64,000 nucleotides of DNA from Herpetospermum pedunculosum (taxonomy: Eukaryota; Streptophyta; Magnoliopsida; Cucurbitales; Cucurbitaceae). Shown in pieces: positions 33,654 to 44,693 of the stretch. The stretch lies in the NCBI GenBank assembly GCA_028017165.1, contig CM051531.1, positions 8,124,501-8,188,500 of the forward strand. Direction: 5' to 3'. The position numbers and the translations under genes are program-made. Each line of letters begins with the position of its first letter. Position 1 is the stretch's first letter. Below the pieces are notes generated by a model. The model saw only the letters and a program-made list of their open reading frames with translations. It did no database searches and was not told where the DNA came from.

Positions 33654-34530
33654 TTTTTTTTTTTTTTTTTTTTTTTTTTGAAATAAGAACTTCATCAAGG
33701 GCTACAAAAGTTTGCATGAAGAAGTAAAGCATCTCTCATCCCATCTGGAGAAAAAACGGCCCATTCCTCCCTATTACAAGAAGTAGAAGCCCACCTTGCA
33801 ATCTGATGGGCCACGTTATTGCATGATCTAGGGACATAGCCCACTCCCTTAACATTTAATGAAGTCAACAGCTTCCTAATTTCATCCACTATGGTCCCCT
33901 GAGGTGAAACACTCAAAGAGCCATCAGCCAATGCTTTAATCAAAACTAAAGAGTCCGACTCCACCCACAGGTTGTCCATCCCCCACGCTTTTGCTAATTT
34001 CATCCCTTCCAGCAAGGCTAGGGATTCTGCCGAGAGTGCATCGAGTTTCAGGAAAAGGTATGTTCAATTGTCCTCTTACAATAAAGGAAGGTATGTTCAA
34101 TTGTCTCCCTTTCTTTCCCACATTCCTCACACCATGGCTGAATGTGGATCTGTTTCTTGAGGAAGTTATGATTTGTAGGCAGGATATTGTGAAAGAGCTT
34201 CTATAGGAAGACTTTAATTTTATTTGGGACTTTCAGCCGCCATAAGCATGACCACCATCTCTTGATTCCCTCCGAACTTGAACTTGGGGTCTTTGTGTAA
34301 TTAGCTACAACCACTTTGTAAGCACTTTTAGTTGTAAACTCCCCCTGCTTTCTGAAGTGCCATAACCATTGATCTGGGCGATCAGTTTTGCAAATAGGAA
34401 TCGTACAAATCATCTCCACATCCTCGCTACAAAACACATAGAGGTACATTCCATCTCTCATTGGCTGTAATCAAATCGCAGACCTTCATGGTTGCAAACT
34501 CGGGCTGCCCCAATGTAATCGGTCTGAAAC
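33654..34530 (-). mobile_element. LINE (L1-type) 3' relic in U1
   Basis: Minus-strand remnant of an ORF2 3' end. From its 5' side: a VCDLITANERW-like segment (about 34500-34470, then a frame change), the zinc-binding domain of plant reverse transcriptases with WLWHFRKQGEFTTKSAYK and LWRLKVPNKIKVF (34461-34201), a CEECGKE motif in a shifted frame, and an RNase H end (34015-33695) with LLEGMKLAKAWG and WVESDSLVLIKAL. The start of RNase H with its first catalytic Asp is missing, so the joined order reflects a deletion. A 26-base T run at 33654-33679 is the poly(A) tail. The duplicate at 58931-59804 has another frameshift. Not functional. Confidence 0.75.
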
Positions 34531-34584
34531 TATGCACTCTAGGGATTCACAGGTGTACGACGGTTCATCGTATTAAGGACAATG

Positions 34585-34720
34585 AACACAAACATCTCCA
34601 CAATGGTATGATATTGTCCACTTTGGGCTTAAACTTTGCTTTTGGTTTCACCCAAAAAAACTTCGTACCATTGGAGATAATTGTCCCTTCTTATGTACCC
34701 GAGCCTTTATTGGTGTCAAG
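34585..34720 (-). mobile_element. TRIM-related LTR fragment
   Basis: About 130 bp with CACAATGGTATGATATTGTC and later GTACCATTGGAGATA, matching in order and spacing the LTR hairpin arms of the TRIM at 39613-41688, but more diverged. No primer site or target duplication is visible. Duplicated at about 59870-59990. Confidence 0.55.
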
Positions 34721-34799
34721 AGAATGGGATATCTTGACAGCAAACCATTCGACACAGCCGCGCAAAGTTGAAGTATGTGAAGGAGGAAGCAGATGACAA

Positions 34800-35377
34800 A
34801 GCAATAGAGCTTCTTCCTCATATAAACTGTCCACCAAATAAATATGATTTTTTTTTTCTTTTTGAAAACCTCAAGCTTGAATTAAACAATATATTTAACT
34901 TGATATTAAATTATGAATTTTTTGTGTTTGAACTCTTCTATACAATCGTTTCCTAATATGATTTGTTCCCGTCAATTTCTTTTCAAGTAAAATAATAAAA
35001 CGTATAATAGAGTTGTGAAATTTTAAATTTAACTCGAATATTTCTCTGGGAAGGAAAAACAAACTTAAGGGAACAATCAATTGTCGGATTGTATCAATTT
35101 TCAACACTCGACTTTCAATTTCATCAAATTGAGTTCTAAACTTAGACAAGTGTTGCAATTTGTATATAGTTGTAAATTTATGTAAATATCGCTTTTATAA
35201 ATTATTTTTTTGATTGATATTCCAAAAGAATTGACTACGTATTATATTATTAATAACGCAAAGATGGAAAAATGGATGGAAGTTGAAATAATATATACTG
35301 AGATTTAGGGTGCCAAAAATGTTTACATAAAAGTATTATTTAATTACCCAAAAAACTAATTAATTATTGATATAAAT
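34800..35377. other. 3' flank of A3
   Basis: No gene. AT-rich. Only the last 155 bp or so before A3 resemble the 3' flank of A1, A2 and A4, with many more differences than the adjacent B3 coding region shows. Confidence 0.4.
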
Positions 35378-36130
35378 TTACAGAAATTCAGAAACGTGAG
35401 GCTTGGCCATAGCAAAACAAAGATGATGAGAATTCTCTGTTTGATTTGCATCATCAACGCCATCCTTTCTGAAACTCCATAGTTGAACAACTTCACCACT
35501 TTTCAAACAATTTGTCGCCACAAAACAATTCCAATGAGTCATCAAACAATACACATCGCCGCTTCCAATCTTCCATTTCTTCAAACAAATCACACTTTCT
35601 CGAAGAAAAGGATCGATGATCATCACATCGATTCCCTTTTTGGTCTTCTTATCAACATGTTGGTTCAACAACTCAACCTCTTCCTTCGTAGCGAAATCGA
35701 ATCTCAGTTTCTTTATCGGAATAGACAATCTCCCGTGGTTTTTGTTAAGATCCGTGTCGTGTAATTGCTTTTGAATCACTAGTTTCATTTCGTATCCACC
35801 CATCTCCAAGATTCGTTCTCTTATCGCCGCCGGCATCTCGGGAGTCGCCGTCAACTTCATCTCCTTCGCCTTCGGTTTCCTCCGCGGCTTTGGAATAATA
35901 TCAGCAACGATGATGTCTCTCATCGGCGCCGACACCGGTATTTCAGGAGTCGGTGTCGACTTAATCCCCTTCACCTTCAGGCTCCTCCGCCGCTTTGGAG
36001 TGATTATTTCTGTTTCGACTTGGGCATTTGTTCTCTTTCGGCTGGAGATAATTGTCAATTCATGGTTGCATTTGAATGTAGACGTCTCCATGAGAATGGT
36101 GGCAGCCTGGAACACAGACATGGATGCCAT
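35378..36130 (-). CDS. B3-domain protein, type A copy 3
   Basis: 250 residues, intact. The N-terminal half differs from A1/A2 at about a dozen positions: Q8, T16, S30, PKRRRSLKVKG in place of PKRQKRQKVKG, E63, P86, A101, I103, K115. The B3 half (116-226) is identical in protein to A2 as far as I can see. Near the C-terminus it has D227. The first NLS-like cluster is reshaped to KRRRSLK but stays basic. A SINE lies about 85 bp upstream of the ATG, so its promoter region differs from that of A1, A2 and A4. A5 is its U2 duplicate. Confidence 0.8.
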   Translation of the reverse strand: MASMSVFQAATILMETSTFKCNHELTIISSRKRTNAQVETEIITPKRRRSLKVKGIKSTPTPEIPVSAPMRDIIVADIIPKPRRKPKAKEMKLTATPEMPAAIRERILEMGGYEMKLVIQKQLHDTDLNKNHGRLSIPIKKLRFDFATKEEVELLNQHVDKKTKKGIDVMIIDPFLRESVICLKKWKIGSGDVYCLMTHWNCFVATNCLKSGEVVQLWSFRKDGVDDANQTENSHHLCFAMAKPHVSEFL

Positions 36131-36215
36131 TGTTTAATTGAATAGAGAGAAACTTAGTGAAGAATAAATGTGGGTTTAATGTGGAAGTTAAGAATGATTA
36201 AATAGTGTAATTTCT

Positions 36216-36295
36216 GCCAAACCGAGCATAGCTCAATTGGCATAAGGTTGTGCCCATGACTATGAGGTCATGGGTTCAATCCTTTCTTTAATTAA
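36216..36295 (+). mobile_element. SINE next to the A3 promoter
   Basis: tRNA-like head GCCAAACCGAGCATAGCTCA with box A (TAGCTCAATTGG) and box B (GGGTTCAATCC), short tail. It starts 86 bp upstream of the A3 start codon (A3 is on the opposite strand), exactly where similarity to the 5' flanks of A1, A2 and A4 ends. Also at 61504-61590 upstream of A5. I found no target-site duplication, so it may mark a breakpoint instead of a clean insertion. Confidence 0.6.
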
Positions 36296-37018
36296 AATAT
36301 CATTGACGGAATTTGATTTTATTGATGATTTTGAGTATGACAAAAGTGATTTTAACCATTCTAAATCATAATATTTGTAAGAGTAAAACTTGCTTACAAC
36401 CTGGGCAAGTATCTTTTGCCGCCCACTGTCACGATTTGAGTGACTTAATATTATTTTTTAAATAAAAAAACTCTTCAGGCCGTTTAATTAGATTTTTTTT
36501 CCGTAACTTTTCCGATAAACTTATCATATTTTTTTCTCTTTTTCCTGTACTTTCATTTGCCATGACTTTTGTTTTCAATTTCATCTCTCATTCTCTCCCC
36601 TTTCTTTTCAAAAAGTATTGTTTTTTTTTTTTTTTTTGTTAACTATTTTTTAAACGGTAAGATTTGCAATATTCTAAACAATATCTAGACAAATAAAATC
36701 TTTTTTGTTACCACTTTTTTTGGGGATTTTTCTTAAAAAAAAAAAAAAAAAAATTCAATCCACCTTTTCCTTTACCAACCTCTGATGAATCCAAAAGTGA
36801 AATTTCTCATTCTTTCCTTCACTTCCTCTAAAAATTCATTTGAAAATTTATGCCTATATAACACATTCAAATAACCCCAATTGAAATTTCATACTCTTGA
36901 AGTTTGGAGTGCAGAGAAATGAAGAGAGAGAAAGAGAAGTTAAGGACAAAAACCAAGTAAACGGGGTGTAGATTTTTTTATTATTTAAAAATGGTTTAAA
37001 TATTTAGTCAATCACATT
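36296..37018. other. Region between SINE and hAT-like element
   Basis: No gene. Pyrimidine and A/T runs (poly-T near 36617, poly-A near 36736). The last 150 bp are repeated inverted at about 11650-11792. The matching U2 stretch (61591-62518) is about 240 bp longer near its left end and holds a MITE-like hairpin. Confidence 0.4.
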
Positions 37019-38058
37019 ATGACAGACAGGGGCGGATCCAGTATTTTAGGTCAGAGGGGGCACAAATATATATAAAAATATAATTTTAGATGCATTGATA
37101 CATATCATACAGATTACGTAATATTAAAGTTAAATTACAAATTTAGTCTTTAAACGTTAAGCTTTGTGTTTATTTGACCATTGATTTTTTTTTTAAGAAA
37201 ATGTCTAAGTCCTTGAATTTTTATTTTTTGTCCAATTGGTCCCTACATTTTTAAAAGTTTCGATTAGATTCTTAAACTTTCAATTTTGTGTCTCATAGAT
37301 CACTGACAAATTTAATCATGTTTTTATCATGTTTTTAATAGGTCATTGACCTGTTCAACATTTTGTTTCTAAATTCACGAATTGGCTAGACACAAAATTA
37401 AATGTTTAAGGTCCCCATTAGACATCAAATTCAGTTTCATACATAATAGATCAATTATTTATTTTTTTATTTTTTTAATTTTGAATACATCAAACACCTA
37501 TTAGACATAAAATTGAAAGATTAAGAATATATTAAACATTTTTAAAGTCAATGACATATTAGACATAAAACTGAAAGTTCAAGAACTTATTAGACATTTT
37601 TTTAAATTTATGGATCAAATAGATACAACCTGAAAATTACGGGACTAGAATTTAACCTAATATTAATTACAAAACTTTAAAAAATCAGGGTACTAGCAGA
37701 CCAAACAGGGGCGGATCCACGTAGGGGTCAGAGGGGGCACGTGCCCCCCTCGATTTTTTTTCTCTTTGTTTTTTTACTTTATAGGAGAGTTGCTTTTAGA
37801 TTATATACTATTCGTTTTGTTTGTTGTTACGTTAATATCTTATAGTTCTGATGGTTAGGGGCCACGCTAAATTGCAGGTTGTTCGGGTTTGAGTTCGGTT
37901 GCTGCACATTTTTTTAATTTCTAATCTTATTTTGTAGTTTTTAATCTTTAGTTATTACTTAAGAAAAATTAATTGCAGAAAATAAACTTAAATTTATTTT
38001 AAATATTTGAAGTTTATTTTGTGTGGCTTATATATTTATATAGATAAATTGCATATTT

Positions 38059-38060
<2 letters not shown>

Positions 38061-38090
<30 letters not shown>
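38061..38090. repeat. (TA)n microsatellite
   Basis: About 15 TA dinucleotides followed by a T run, at the join between arms b and a' of the composite element. The U2 counterpart near 63560 is much shorter. Confidence 0.85.
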
Positions 38091-38099
<9 letters not shown>

Positions 38100-38524
38100 T
38101 AGTCCATGGTTTCTTGTAGTTTTGTAATTAATATTATATTAAATTTTAGTCCCGTAACTTTCAGGTTGTATCGATTTGGTCCATAAATTTTTAAAAGTGT
38201 CTAATAATTCTTTGAACTTTCAATTTTATGTCTAATAAGTCATTGACTTTAAAATTGTTTAATATGTCCCTAAACTTTCATTTTTATATCTAATATGTTA
38301 TTCAAAATTTTAAAAAAAATAATTGATCTATCATGTATAAAACTGAATTTGATGTCTAATGGGGACCTTAAACATTTACTTTTGTGTCAGTCGATTTGTG
38401 AATTTCAAAACGAAATGTTGCACAAGTAATGACCTATTAGACACCGAATTAAATTTTTAGTGAATTATGGGGTACAAAATTATATTGAAAGTTTAAGTTG
38501 ATAGTTTTCAAAATGTAGGGATCA

Positions 38525-38694
38525 ATTAGACAAAAATTGAAAGTTCAAGGACAATTGGCATAAGGTTGTCAAACCGAGCATAACTCAATTGATATAAGGT
38601 TGTGCCTTTGACCATGAGGTCATGGGTTCAATCCCCGCATTAATTAAATACCTTTGCAAAAAAAAATTAGACAAAAATTGAAAGTTCAAGGACA
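38525..38694 (+). mobile_element. SINE with 29-bp target duplication
   Basis: tRNA-derived SINE at 38554-38665 with box A (TAACTCAATTGA), box B (GGGTTCAATCC) and an A9 tail. It is flanked by a perfect 29-bp direct repeat (38525-38553 and 38666-38694, starting ATTAGACAAAAATTG). Before the usual head there is an extra ATTGGCATAAGGTTG, a partial repeat of its own box-A region. It sits inside arm a' of the composite element. Confidence 0.8.
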
Positions 38695-39318
38695 AACATT
38701 TTTTAAAAAAATTCAATAGTCAAATAAACACAAACTTAAAAGTTCAGGAATTAAATTTGTAATTTAACCTTAATATTATGTGCTATGTATGAAATATATC
38801 AATGCATCTAAAATTATATTTACATCATTTCAAAAAAAAATTATATTTATATATATTTGTGCCCCTCTGACATAAATTTCTGGATCTGCCCAATATACAA
38901 TTATGTAAAAAAAAGATATATATATATATAAGCCAAAAAAAAATTAACTTTAAATATTTAAAATAAGCTTAAGCAACTAATTTTTCTGAAAAAGAAAAAA
39001 AATTCAGAAAAAAAATGGAATGGTGAATATATTTAAATTATAAAGAATAAACTTTTTTTTTCTTTTCTTCCAAAAACGGATTAAAAACAACAAAATGAGG
39101 TTTAAAAAAACAGCTGCGGCATTCATGGTCGATCTTGGGTCTCTAGCAAATTAACTTGCCCCTAAACCATCAAACTAGCAACAAATAATCTTGCTATTAA
39201 ACGAAACAAACACTATATATTCTAAATAATACTCTACTATAAATTGAAAATACAAAGCGAAAAAAACAATCGAGGGGGGCATTGCCCCCTCTCGCCCCTA
39301 CATGGATTCGCCCCTGAT

Positions 39319-39408
39319 GACAGGTTGCTTGACTGTAAAAGATACTTGTAGCCTATCACATTATGACAGGTTGTTTGGCTGTAAAAGATACTTGTAGCCT
39401 AGGCAGCA
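39319..39408. repeat. 46-bp tandem repeat beside hAT-like element
   Basis: Two units starting GACAGGTTG at 39319 and 39365 share CTGTAAAAGATACTTGTAGC. The same pair occurs inverted near 10940-11030. The left unit overlaps the target duplication of the hAT-like element. Confidence 0.75.
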
Positions 39409-39510
39409 AGCAAGTTTTACTCTATTTGTAATTAAGTTGAGATCACTTTTTGATTTATTGACTAGTAAGAATTGATAGAGATGAATTATCTCTTTTATCT
39501 CTCTCAAGCT

Positions 39511-41560
39511 CAAGTCTTTATTTCCATCTATTTTTGTTAATCTGGTTTCATAAGTAAAGTTTTACATTTTTGTTATATATTTTAAGGTTTGATTACTTTC
39601 ATTCCATGCCCACTTGTTGATAAGGAAAATCGAACCTCCACATTGGTATGATATTGTTCACTTTGGGCATAACCCTCATGGTTTTGCTTTTGGTCACCCC
39701 AAAAGGTCGAACGAAGTACCACCGAGCCTCCCCTTGAGTAGTCATCCATATCCGTCTAGATACTCTTATCTAGGCACCACGGATCTTATGTCAATAATGA
39801 CTACACCTTGGAGGCTCGTCTAGATATACCGATGTCAATCCTCCCCTCGAACGAAGTACCCCTTGAGTAGTCATCCATATTCGTCTAGATACTCTTATCA
39901 AGGCCCTCCGGCACCCCCTTGAGTAGTCATCCATATTTGTCTAGATACTCTTATCTAGGCCCTCCGGCACCACAGATCTTATGTCAATGACTACACCTTG
40001 GAGGCTAACGAAGTACCACCGAGCCTCCCCTGAGTAGTCATCCATATCCGTCTAGATACTCATATCTAGGCACCACGGATCTTATGTCAATAATGACTAC
40101 ACCTTGGAGGCTCGTCTAGATATACCGATGTCAATCCTCCCCTCGAACGAAGTACCCCTTGAGTAGTCATCCATATTCCCCTCGAACGAAGTACCCCTCG
40201 AGTACACCTTGGAGGCAAGTCTTTATTTCCATCTATTTTTGTTAATCTGGTTTCATAAGTAAAGTTTTACATTTTTGTTATATATTTTAAGGTTTGATTA
40301 CTTTCATTCCATGCCCACTTGTTGATAAGGAAAATCGAACATCCACATTGGTATGATATTGTTCACTTTGGGCATAACCCTCATGGTTTTGCTTTTGGTC
40401 ACCCCAAAAGGTCGAACGAAGTACCACCGAGCCTCCCCTTGAGTAGTCATCCATATCCGTCTAGATACTCTTATCTAGGCACCACAGATCTTATGTCAAT
40501 AATGACTACACCTTGGAGGCTTGTCTAGATATACCGATGTCAATCCTCCCCTCGAACGAAGTACCCCTTGAGTAGTCATCCATATTCGTCTAGATACTCT
40601 TATCTAGGCCCTCCGGCACCCCCTTGAGTAGTCATCCATATTTGTCTAGATACTCTTATCTAGGCCCTCCGGCACCACAGATCTTATGTCAATGACTACA
40701 CCTTGGAGGCTAACGAAGTACCACCGAGCCTCCCCTGAGTAGTCATCCATATCCGTCTAGATACTCATATCTAGGCACCACGGATCTTATGTCAATAATG
40801 ACTACACCTTGGAGGCTCGTCTAGATATACCGATGTCAATCCTCCCCTCGAACGAAGTACCCCTTGAGTAGTCATCCATATTCCCCTCGAACGAAGTACC
40901 CCTCGAGTACACCTTGGAGGCAACTCTTTATTTCCATCTATTTTTGTTAATCTGGTTTCATAAGTAAAGTTTTACATTTTTGTTATATATTTTAAGGTTT
41001 GATTACTTTCATTCCATGCCCACTTGTTGATAAGGAAAATCGAACCTCCACATTGGTATGATATTGTTCACTTTGGGCATAACCCTCATGGTTTTGCTTT
41101 TGGTCACCCCAAAAGGTCGAACGAAGTACCACCGAGCCTCCCCTTGAGTAGTCATCCATATCCGTCTAGATACTCTTATCTAGGCACCACGGATCTTATG
41201 TCAATAATGACTACACCTTGGAGGCTCGTCTAGATATACCGATGTCAATCCTCCCCTCGAACGAAGTACCCCTTGAGTAGTCATCCATATTCGTCTAGAT
41301 ACTCTTATCTAGGCCCTCCGGCACCACAGATCTTATGTCAATGACTACACCTTGGAGGCTAACGAAGTACCACCGAGCCTCCCCTGAGTAGTCATCCATA
41401 TCCGTCTAGATACTCATATCTAGGCACCACAGATCTTATGTCAATGACTACGCCTTGGAGGCTCCTCTTTGTTCGGCACGACTCTGATACCACTTGATAA
41501 GGAAAATCGGACCTCCACATTGGTATGATATTGTTTACTTTGGGCATAACCCTCATGGTT
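39511..41560. repeat. 705-bp tandem array of TRIM-derived units
   Basis: Units begin at 39511, 40216 and 40921, each starting CAAGTC or CAACTC before TTTATTTCC. The period is exactly 705 bp; the third unit is shorter. Each unit has about 100 bp of the original left flank, the last 87 bp or so of a TRIM LTR, and an interior with about five subrepeats containing GAGTAGTCATCCATAT, TCTAGATACTC and CTCCTCTCGAACG-like words. The units are nearly identical, so amplification is recent. Each unit carries the same 69-codon open frame, which is LTR sequence and not a gene. Confidence 0.85.
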
Positions 41561-41688
41561 TTGCTTTTGGTCACCCCAAAAGATCTCATACCAATGGAGA
41601 ATGTTGTCCTTCCTTATATACCCATGATCTTCCTCTCTCTTAACTGATGTGGGACTTTGGTCGTACTCCTTGCACTCCCAACACTTGT
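39613..41688 (-). mobile_element. TRIM retrotransposon, amplified copy
   Basis: Minus-strand TRIM at 39618-41683 with target duplication CTTGT (39613-39617 and 41684-41688). The complete 5' LTR is at 41495-41683 and the primer site for initiator tRNA-Met, CTCTGATACCA on the plus strand, is at 41482-41492. The 3' LTR is truncated to about 87 bp, as in the 10124-10740 copy. The LTR has two nested inverted repeats, CTCCATTGGTATGA against TCATACCAATGTGGAG, and CTTTTGG-GTGA-CCAAAAG, predicting a strong hairpin. No protein is encoded. Confidence 0.8.
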
Positions 41689-42338
41689 CTTCTCTTACAT
41701 CTTTCACTTTTTGTTGTCTAGCTATATTACTGTTAATATATATGATTTTCCAATATTAAAACATTTTTTTTTTGAAGTCGTAGCCATGAATTTTGATTTA
41801 TCGTTCAGTATAACAAATGTGAGGTGTAGAGATTTGAACCTCTAACCTCAAGCAACCGAACTATGATAATGTTGGGTAGTCGTGAAAAATATATAAATTT
41901 AAGAAATTAAGACTTATAACAATAAGTCCTATTTAGAATTGCTTTTGAAGACTTTAAAAGTGATTCCTGAGAATTTTTATCGTCTTTTTGTGTTCGGTGA
42001 AATTAATTGTTTAATAATTTAAATTAAATCATTTTTTTAATCATGATTGATTTGCTCTAAGTAGTAAGCTATAGAGTAACTTTTGAATTTGACTCCCATA
42101 AAAATCTAGTATCACTAACCATCCAAAACTTCTACACAATATGTTAGGACTCACAACAATCACAAACTTAGCCTAAATGTCATAACAAACTTCTGCAAAA
42201 TATGTAATTAGAATTAGAAAACTTATTGGCTGCCAAAAACAATCCTTACATAAGCAATACTTAACCCAACCATAATCAATTATATATATAAATTAGTCGA
42301 TCCAACATAGATTAGTAAACAAAACATCACGTAATGAT
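41689..42338. other. AT-rich spacer
   Basis: No gene. It is the inverted counterpart of 9480-10123. A box-B-like GAGATTTGAACCTC near 41829 marks an old SINE-like remnant. Confidence 0.35.
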
Positions 42339-43123
42339 TTGATTTTCCACCCTTGCATGCAATTTGATCTTAAGAAAAACCAATTATATAAATTTAAAGA
42401 TTCCCTTAGAGATGTCAAGTTTAACTATGGCGAAGCAGAGATGACGAGAACTCTCTGTTTCATTTGCAGAATAAAAGCCATTCTTTCTAAAACTCCAAGA
42501 TTGGATTGGATGAGATCTCCACTCTCCAACGAATTTTGTTGCACGAAAGAATTCCTGAGCCTCCCTGCTGAGGATTTTGAAATGGTTAAAATCACTTTTG
42601 ACATTTTCAAGATGATTAACAACATGTTTCAAGCGTGGCGACCTCCTGAGTCTCTCTGCTGGTCCCTGACATGTGATGCGGCGTGGATGGAGGGTGATGG
42701 TAGGGGCGGGCTGGGGTGGGTTCTTCGCGATCATAAAGGAGACATCATGCGTGCAGGAGTAAAGTCCTTGTTGGACGGTTCAGTGCAGGGTTATTAGAAA
42801 TGATGACGATTGAGGTGGGGTTGAGGCAGATTAAGGCGCTGAATCTTCCACAGGTGCTCATCCAATTTGACTGTCTTGAGGTGATCAGTTTGCTGAATGG
42901 GGAAGCGGAAGATCTCACGATGATTAAATCGGTGACGAGGGATGTGCTTCGGTTGGCGTCGACCTTCCCAATTAGGGGCTTTCAACACATGAGGCGACCT
43001 CAGAACAAGGTGGTTGATGCAATTGCACATTGGATTATGACTGAAGATGTTATTCAGGAGTGGTGGAATGATTTTCCACCGTGGCTACTGGCGCTTGTCG
43101 AGCGTGATAAGTCTTCTATTTAG
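42339..43123 (+). pseudogene. Chimeric RNase H frame, broken copy
   Basis: Counterpart of 8688-9473. The frame runs 152 codons and shifts at about 42756, where GGGGG in the first copy is GGAG here (1-bp loss), ending at 42795-42797. The rest of RNase H (MMTIEVGLRQIKALN onward) continues in another frame to 43123. The two copies thus differ in coding status, which supports lack of selection. Confidence 0.75.
42384..42557 (-). pseudogene. B3-gene 3' fragment D2
   Basis: Minus-strand B3 tail (WSFRKNG, then CFAIVKLDIS, then IFKFI), inverted copy of 9255-9428 with the same frame-shifting small insertion, so that break predates the duplication. Confidence 0.7.
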
Positions 43124-43193
43124 TTGTTTTTGTTCTGTTTTTTTTATTTGTGTTAGTGTATTGTTCTTTCTTCTAAAAAAAACATGTTTCAAG
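42623..43193 (+). mobile_element. 5'-truncated LINE fragment, copy 2
   Basis: LINE 3' end at 42634-43182 with target duplication CATGTTTCAAG at 42623-42633 and 43183-43193 and a short A tail (43175-43182). It carries the RNase H-like domain. The flanking hairpin halves (AATGGTTAAAATCACTTTTG on the left, a diverged inverse near 43205-43230) show that it landed in a MITE-like loop. Confidence 0.8.
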
Positions 43194-44693
43194 ATGATTT
43201 TGAATATGATAAAAGTCATTTTAATCCTTATAAATTGTAATAACTTTCTAATTAAGTTTGAACACCCTCTTCCACCTCCAAGAGAGTTATTATTGAGATC
43301 ACTTTTTGATTTATTGACTAATAAGACTTCATATAGGGATGAATTATCTCTTTATCTCTCTCAAGCTCAAGTCGTCTTTATTTCCATCTATATATTTTTG
43401 TTAATCTGATTTCATAAGTAAAGTTTTACATTTTTGTCATATATTTTAAGTTTGATTACTTTCGTTCCATGGTAAGTTGTCTTCTCTGTTATAATATATG
43501 ATTTCACAATATTTAAATTTTTTTTTTTAAAATTATATTTCTTGAGGAATATTTTTAATTATTAGCAAAATTTTAAAAAAACTATTATGTATATACCCTG
43601 AATTTTGAAAGCATTCATAAAAACTAGATAACAAAACAAAGAAAATATAACTTTATAAAAAAAAAAAAGACCTTAAGAAATTAAAGTCCTAGGTTAGGTG
43701 ACCACCAAAATTGAACTCATTCTAGAGAATTTTACTAGTCTCAATACCATTCAAGACCACATAGTCAACCCTTGATGGTTAGTAAATATACTTCACTTTT
43801 GTATGTAATGATTTTTTTTTAATCAACTTTTAAATGCAATAATTAGTAGAGGTCATACATATTTTTGGATCTACATCTAACCATACATTGTGGAGATCTC
43901 ATTGAATAGTTTGTCTCTCTATCTTAGATTGAAGGCCTTAAAGGACCGCCTCATTTGCTTATTTCGTAAGCTAGCTTTGAATGCGAAGAAAAACAACAAT
44001 ATTGACTGACTTATAGAGAGCAAATGATAATAATTAATGTCTGATAACTATTTGATTTTTAGGTTTTAGGTTTTAGTTTTTGAAAATTAAGCTTATAAAC
44101 AATACAGCTACCTATGAATTTCTTTGTTGTATCATCTATATTTTACGAGCGTTTTCAAAATTCAAGCCAATTTTTTGAAACAAAAATAAAAAAGTAGTTT
44201 TATAAAACTTGGTTTTGTTTTTAGAGTTTTGCTAAAAGTTCTAATGTTTCCTTAACAAATATGAAAATCATGTAGGAATTCATGAGTGAATGATATTATT
44301 TTTATAGGCTTAATTTTCAAAAATAAAAAACTAAAATCAAAATAGTTATCAATCGGGCCTAAAGTACACATTTTGTTTAGATTTTTGTATGATGATGTAG
44401 AAGCTTCAAAATTAAGGGTTTGCCTCAATATCATGTGCACTACTTGTACGTTGTATGTAGTAAACTATATGATCAATCATCTTTTTTAATTTGTAAAAGA
44501 CAAAATGTTGAGGATCTGTCATCGAAAAGATGAAGGGACCTCACTCACAATGAAGAGATCTAACTCACAATATAAGACTATTCCTCCTATCACCAATTGA
44601 TTTTAAGATGAAACTCCATGATATCTAATACAAAAAGAATAATAAGATTGACATTCATAACTTCTAAATTGAATTTATAATGAATTAATTAAA
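43194..44693. other. 3' flank of B3copy, AT-rich
   Basis: No gene. It is the inverted counterpart of 7104-8618. Short frames such as the one near 43300 are AT-rich flank sequence. Confidence 0.4.

Larger units (their letters stand above)
11793..38517. repeat. Segmental duplication unit U1
   Basis: Direct duplicate of about 45.9-64.0 kb (U2). The order is relic C1, gene A2, SINE, gene B2, PIF-like element, the R region with 369-bp repeats, LINE relic, gene A3, SINE, hAT-like arms. U1 differs from U2 mainly by the 9.04-kb Athila insertion (18059-27098), by lacking two U2 SINEs, and by small indels. The offset is 34093 bp at A2/A4 and 25288 bp at A3/A5, which these insertions account for. U1 may extend past 38517, because U2 is cut by the window end. 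Confidence 0.85.
37019..39324. mobile_element. Composite hAT-like foldback element
   Basis: Outer ends CAGGGGCGGATCCA at 37027 and CGCCCCTG ending at 39316, flanked by ATGACAGA (37019-37026) and ATGACAGG (39317-39324), an 8-bp target duplication with one mismatch, as for hAT transposons. Inside are two more ends, CAGGGGCGGATCCACG at 37707 and a CTGGATCTGCC-type end at about 38892. Arms pair as a (37027-37706) with a' (38100-38892, inverted) and b (37707-38095) with b' (38900-39316, inverted), so the order a-b-a'-b' is interleaved, not nested. No transposase is present. Confidence 0.55.

Noticed and set aside
34461..34796. 111-codon plus-strand frame present in U1 and U2
   Set aside because: It is antisense to the LINE relic and runs through the TRIM-related fragment; a shadow frame preserved by recent duplication.
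36216..36290. tRNA gene call from box A and box B
   Set aside because: The acceptor and anticodon stems do not pair; the A-rich tails and target duplications of sister copies show these are SINEs. The same applies to 38554, 50511, 51180 and 61504.
39614..39823. 69-codon frame repeated three times at 705-bp spacing
   Set aside because: It lies in the TRIM LTR and interior and is repeated only because of the tandem amplification.
39511..41560. Regular direct repeats that could suggest a CRISPR array
   Set aside because: The 705-bp units and their internal subrepeats are TRIM-derived, have no uniform short repeat-spacer pattern, and lie in a plant genome.
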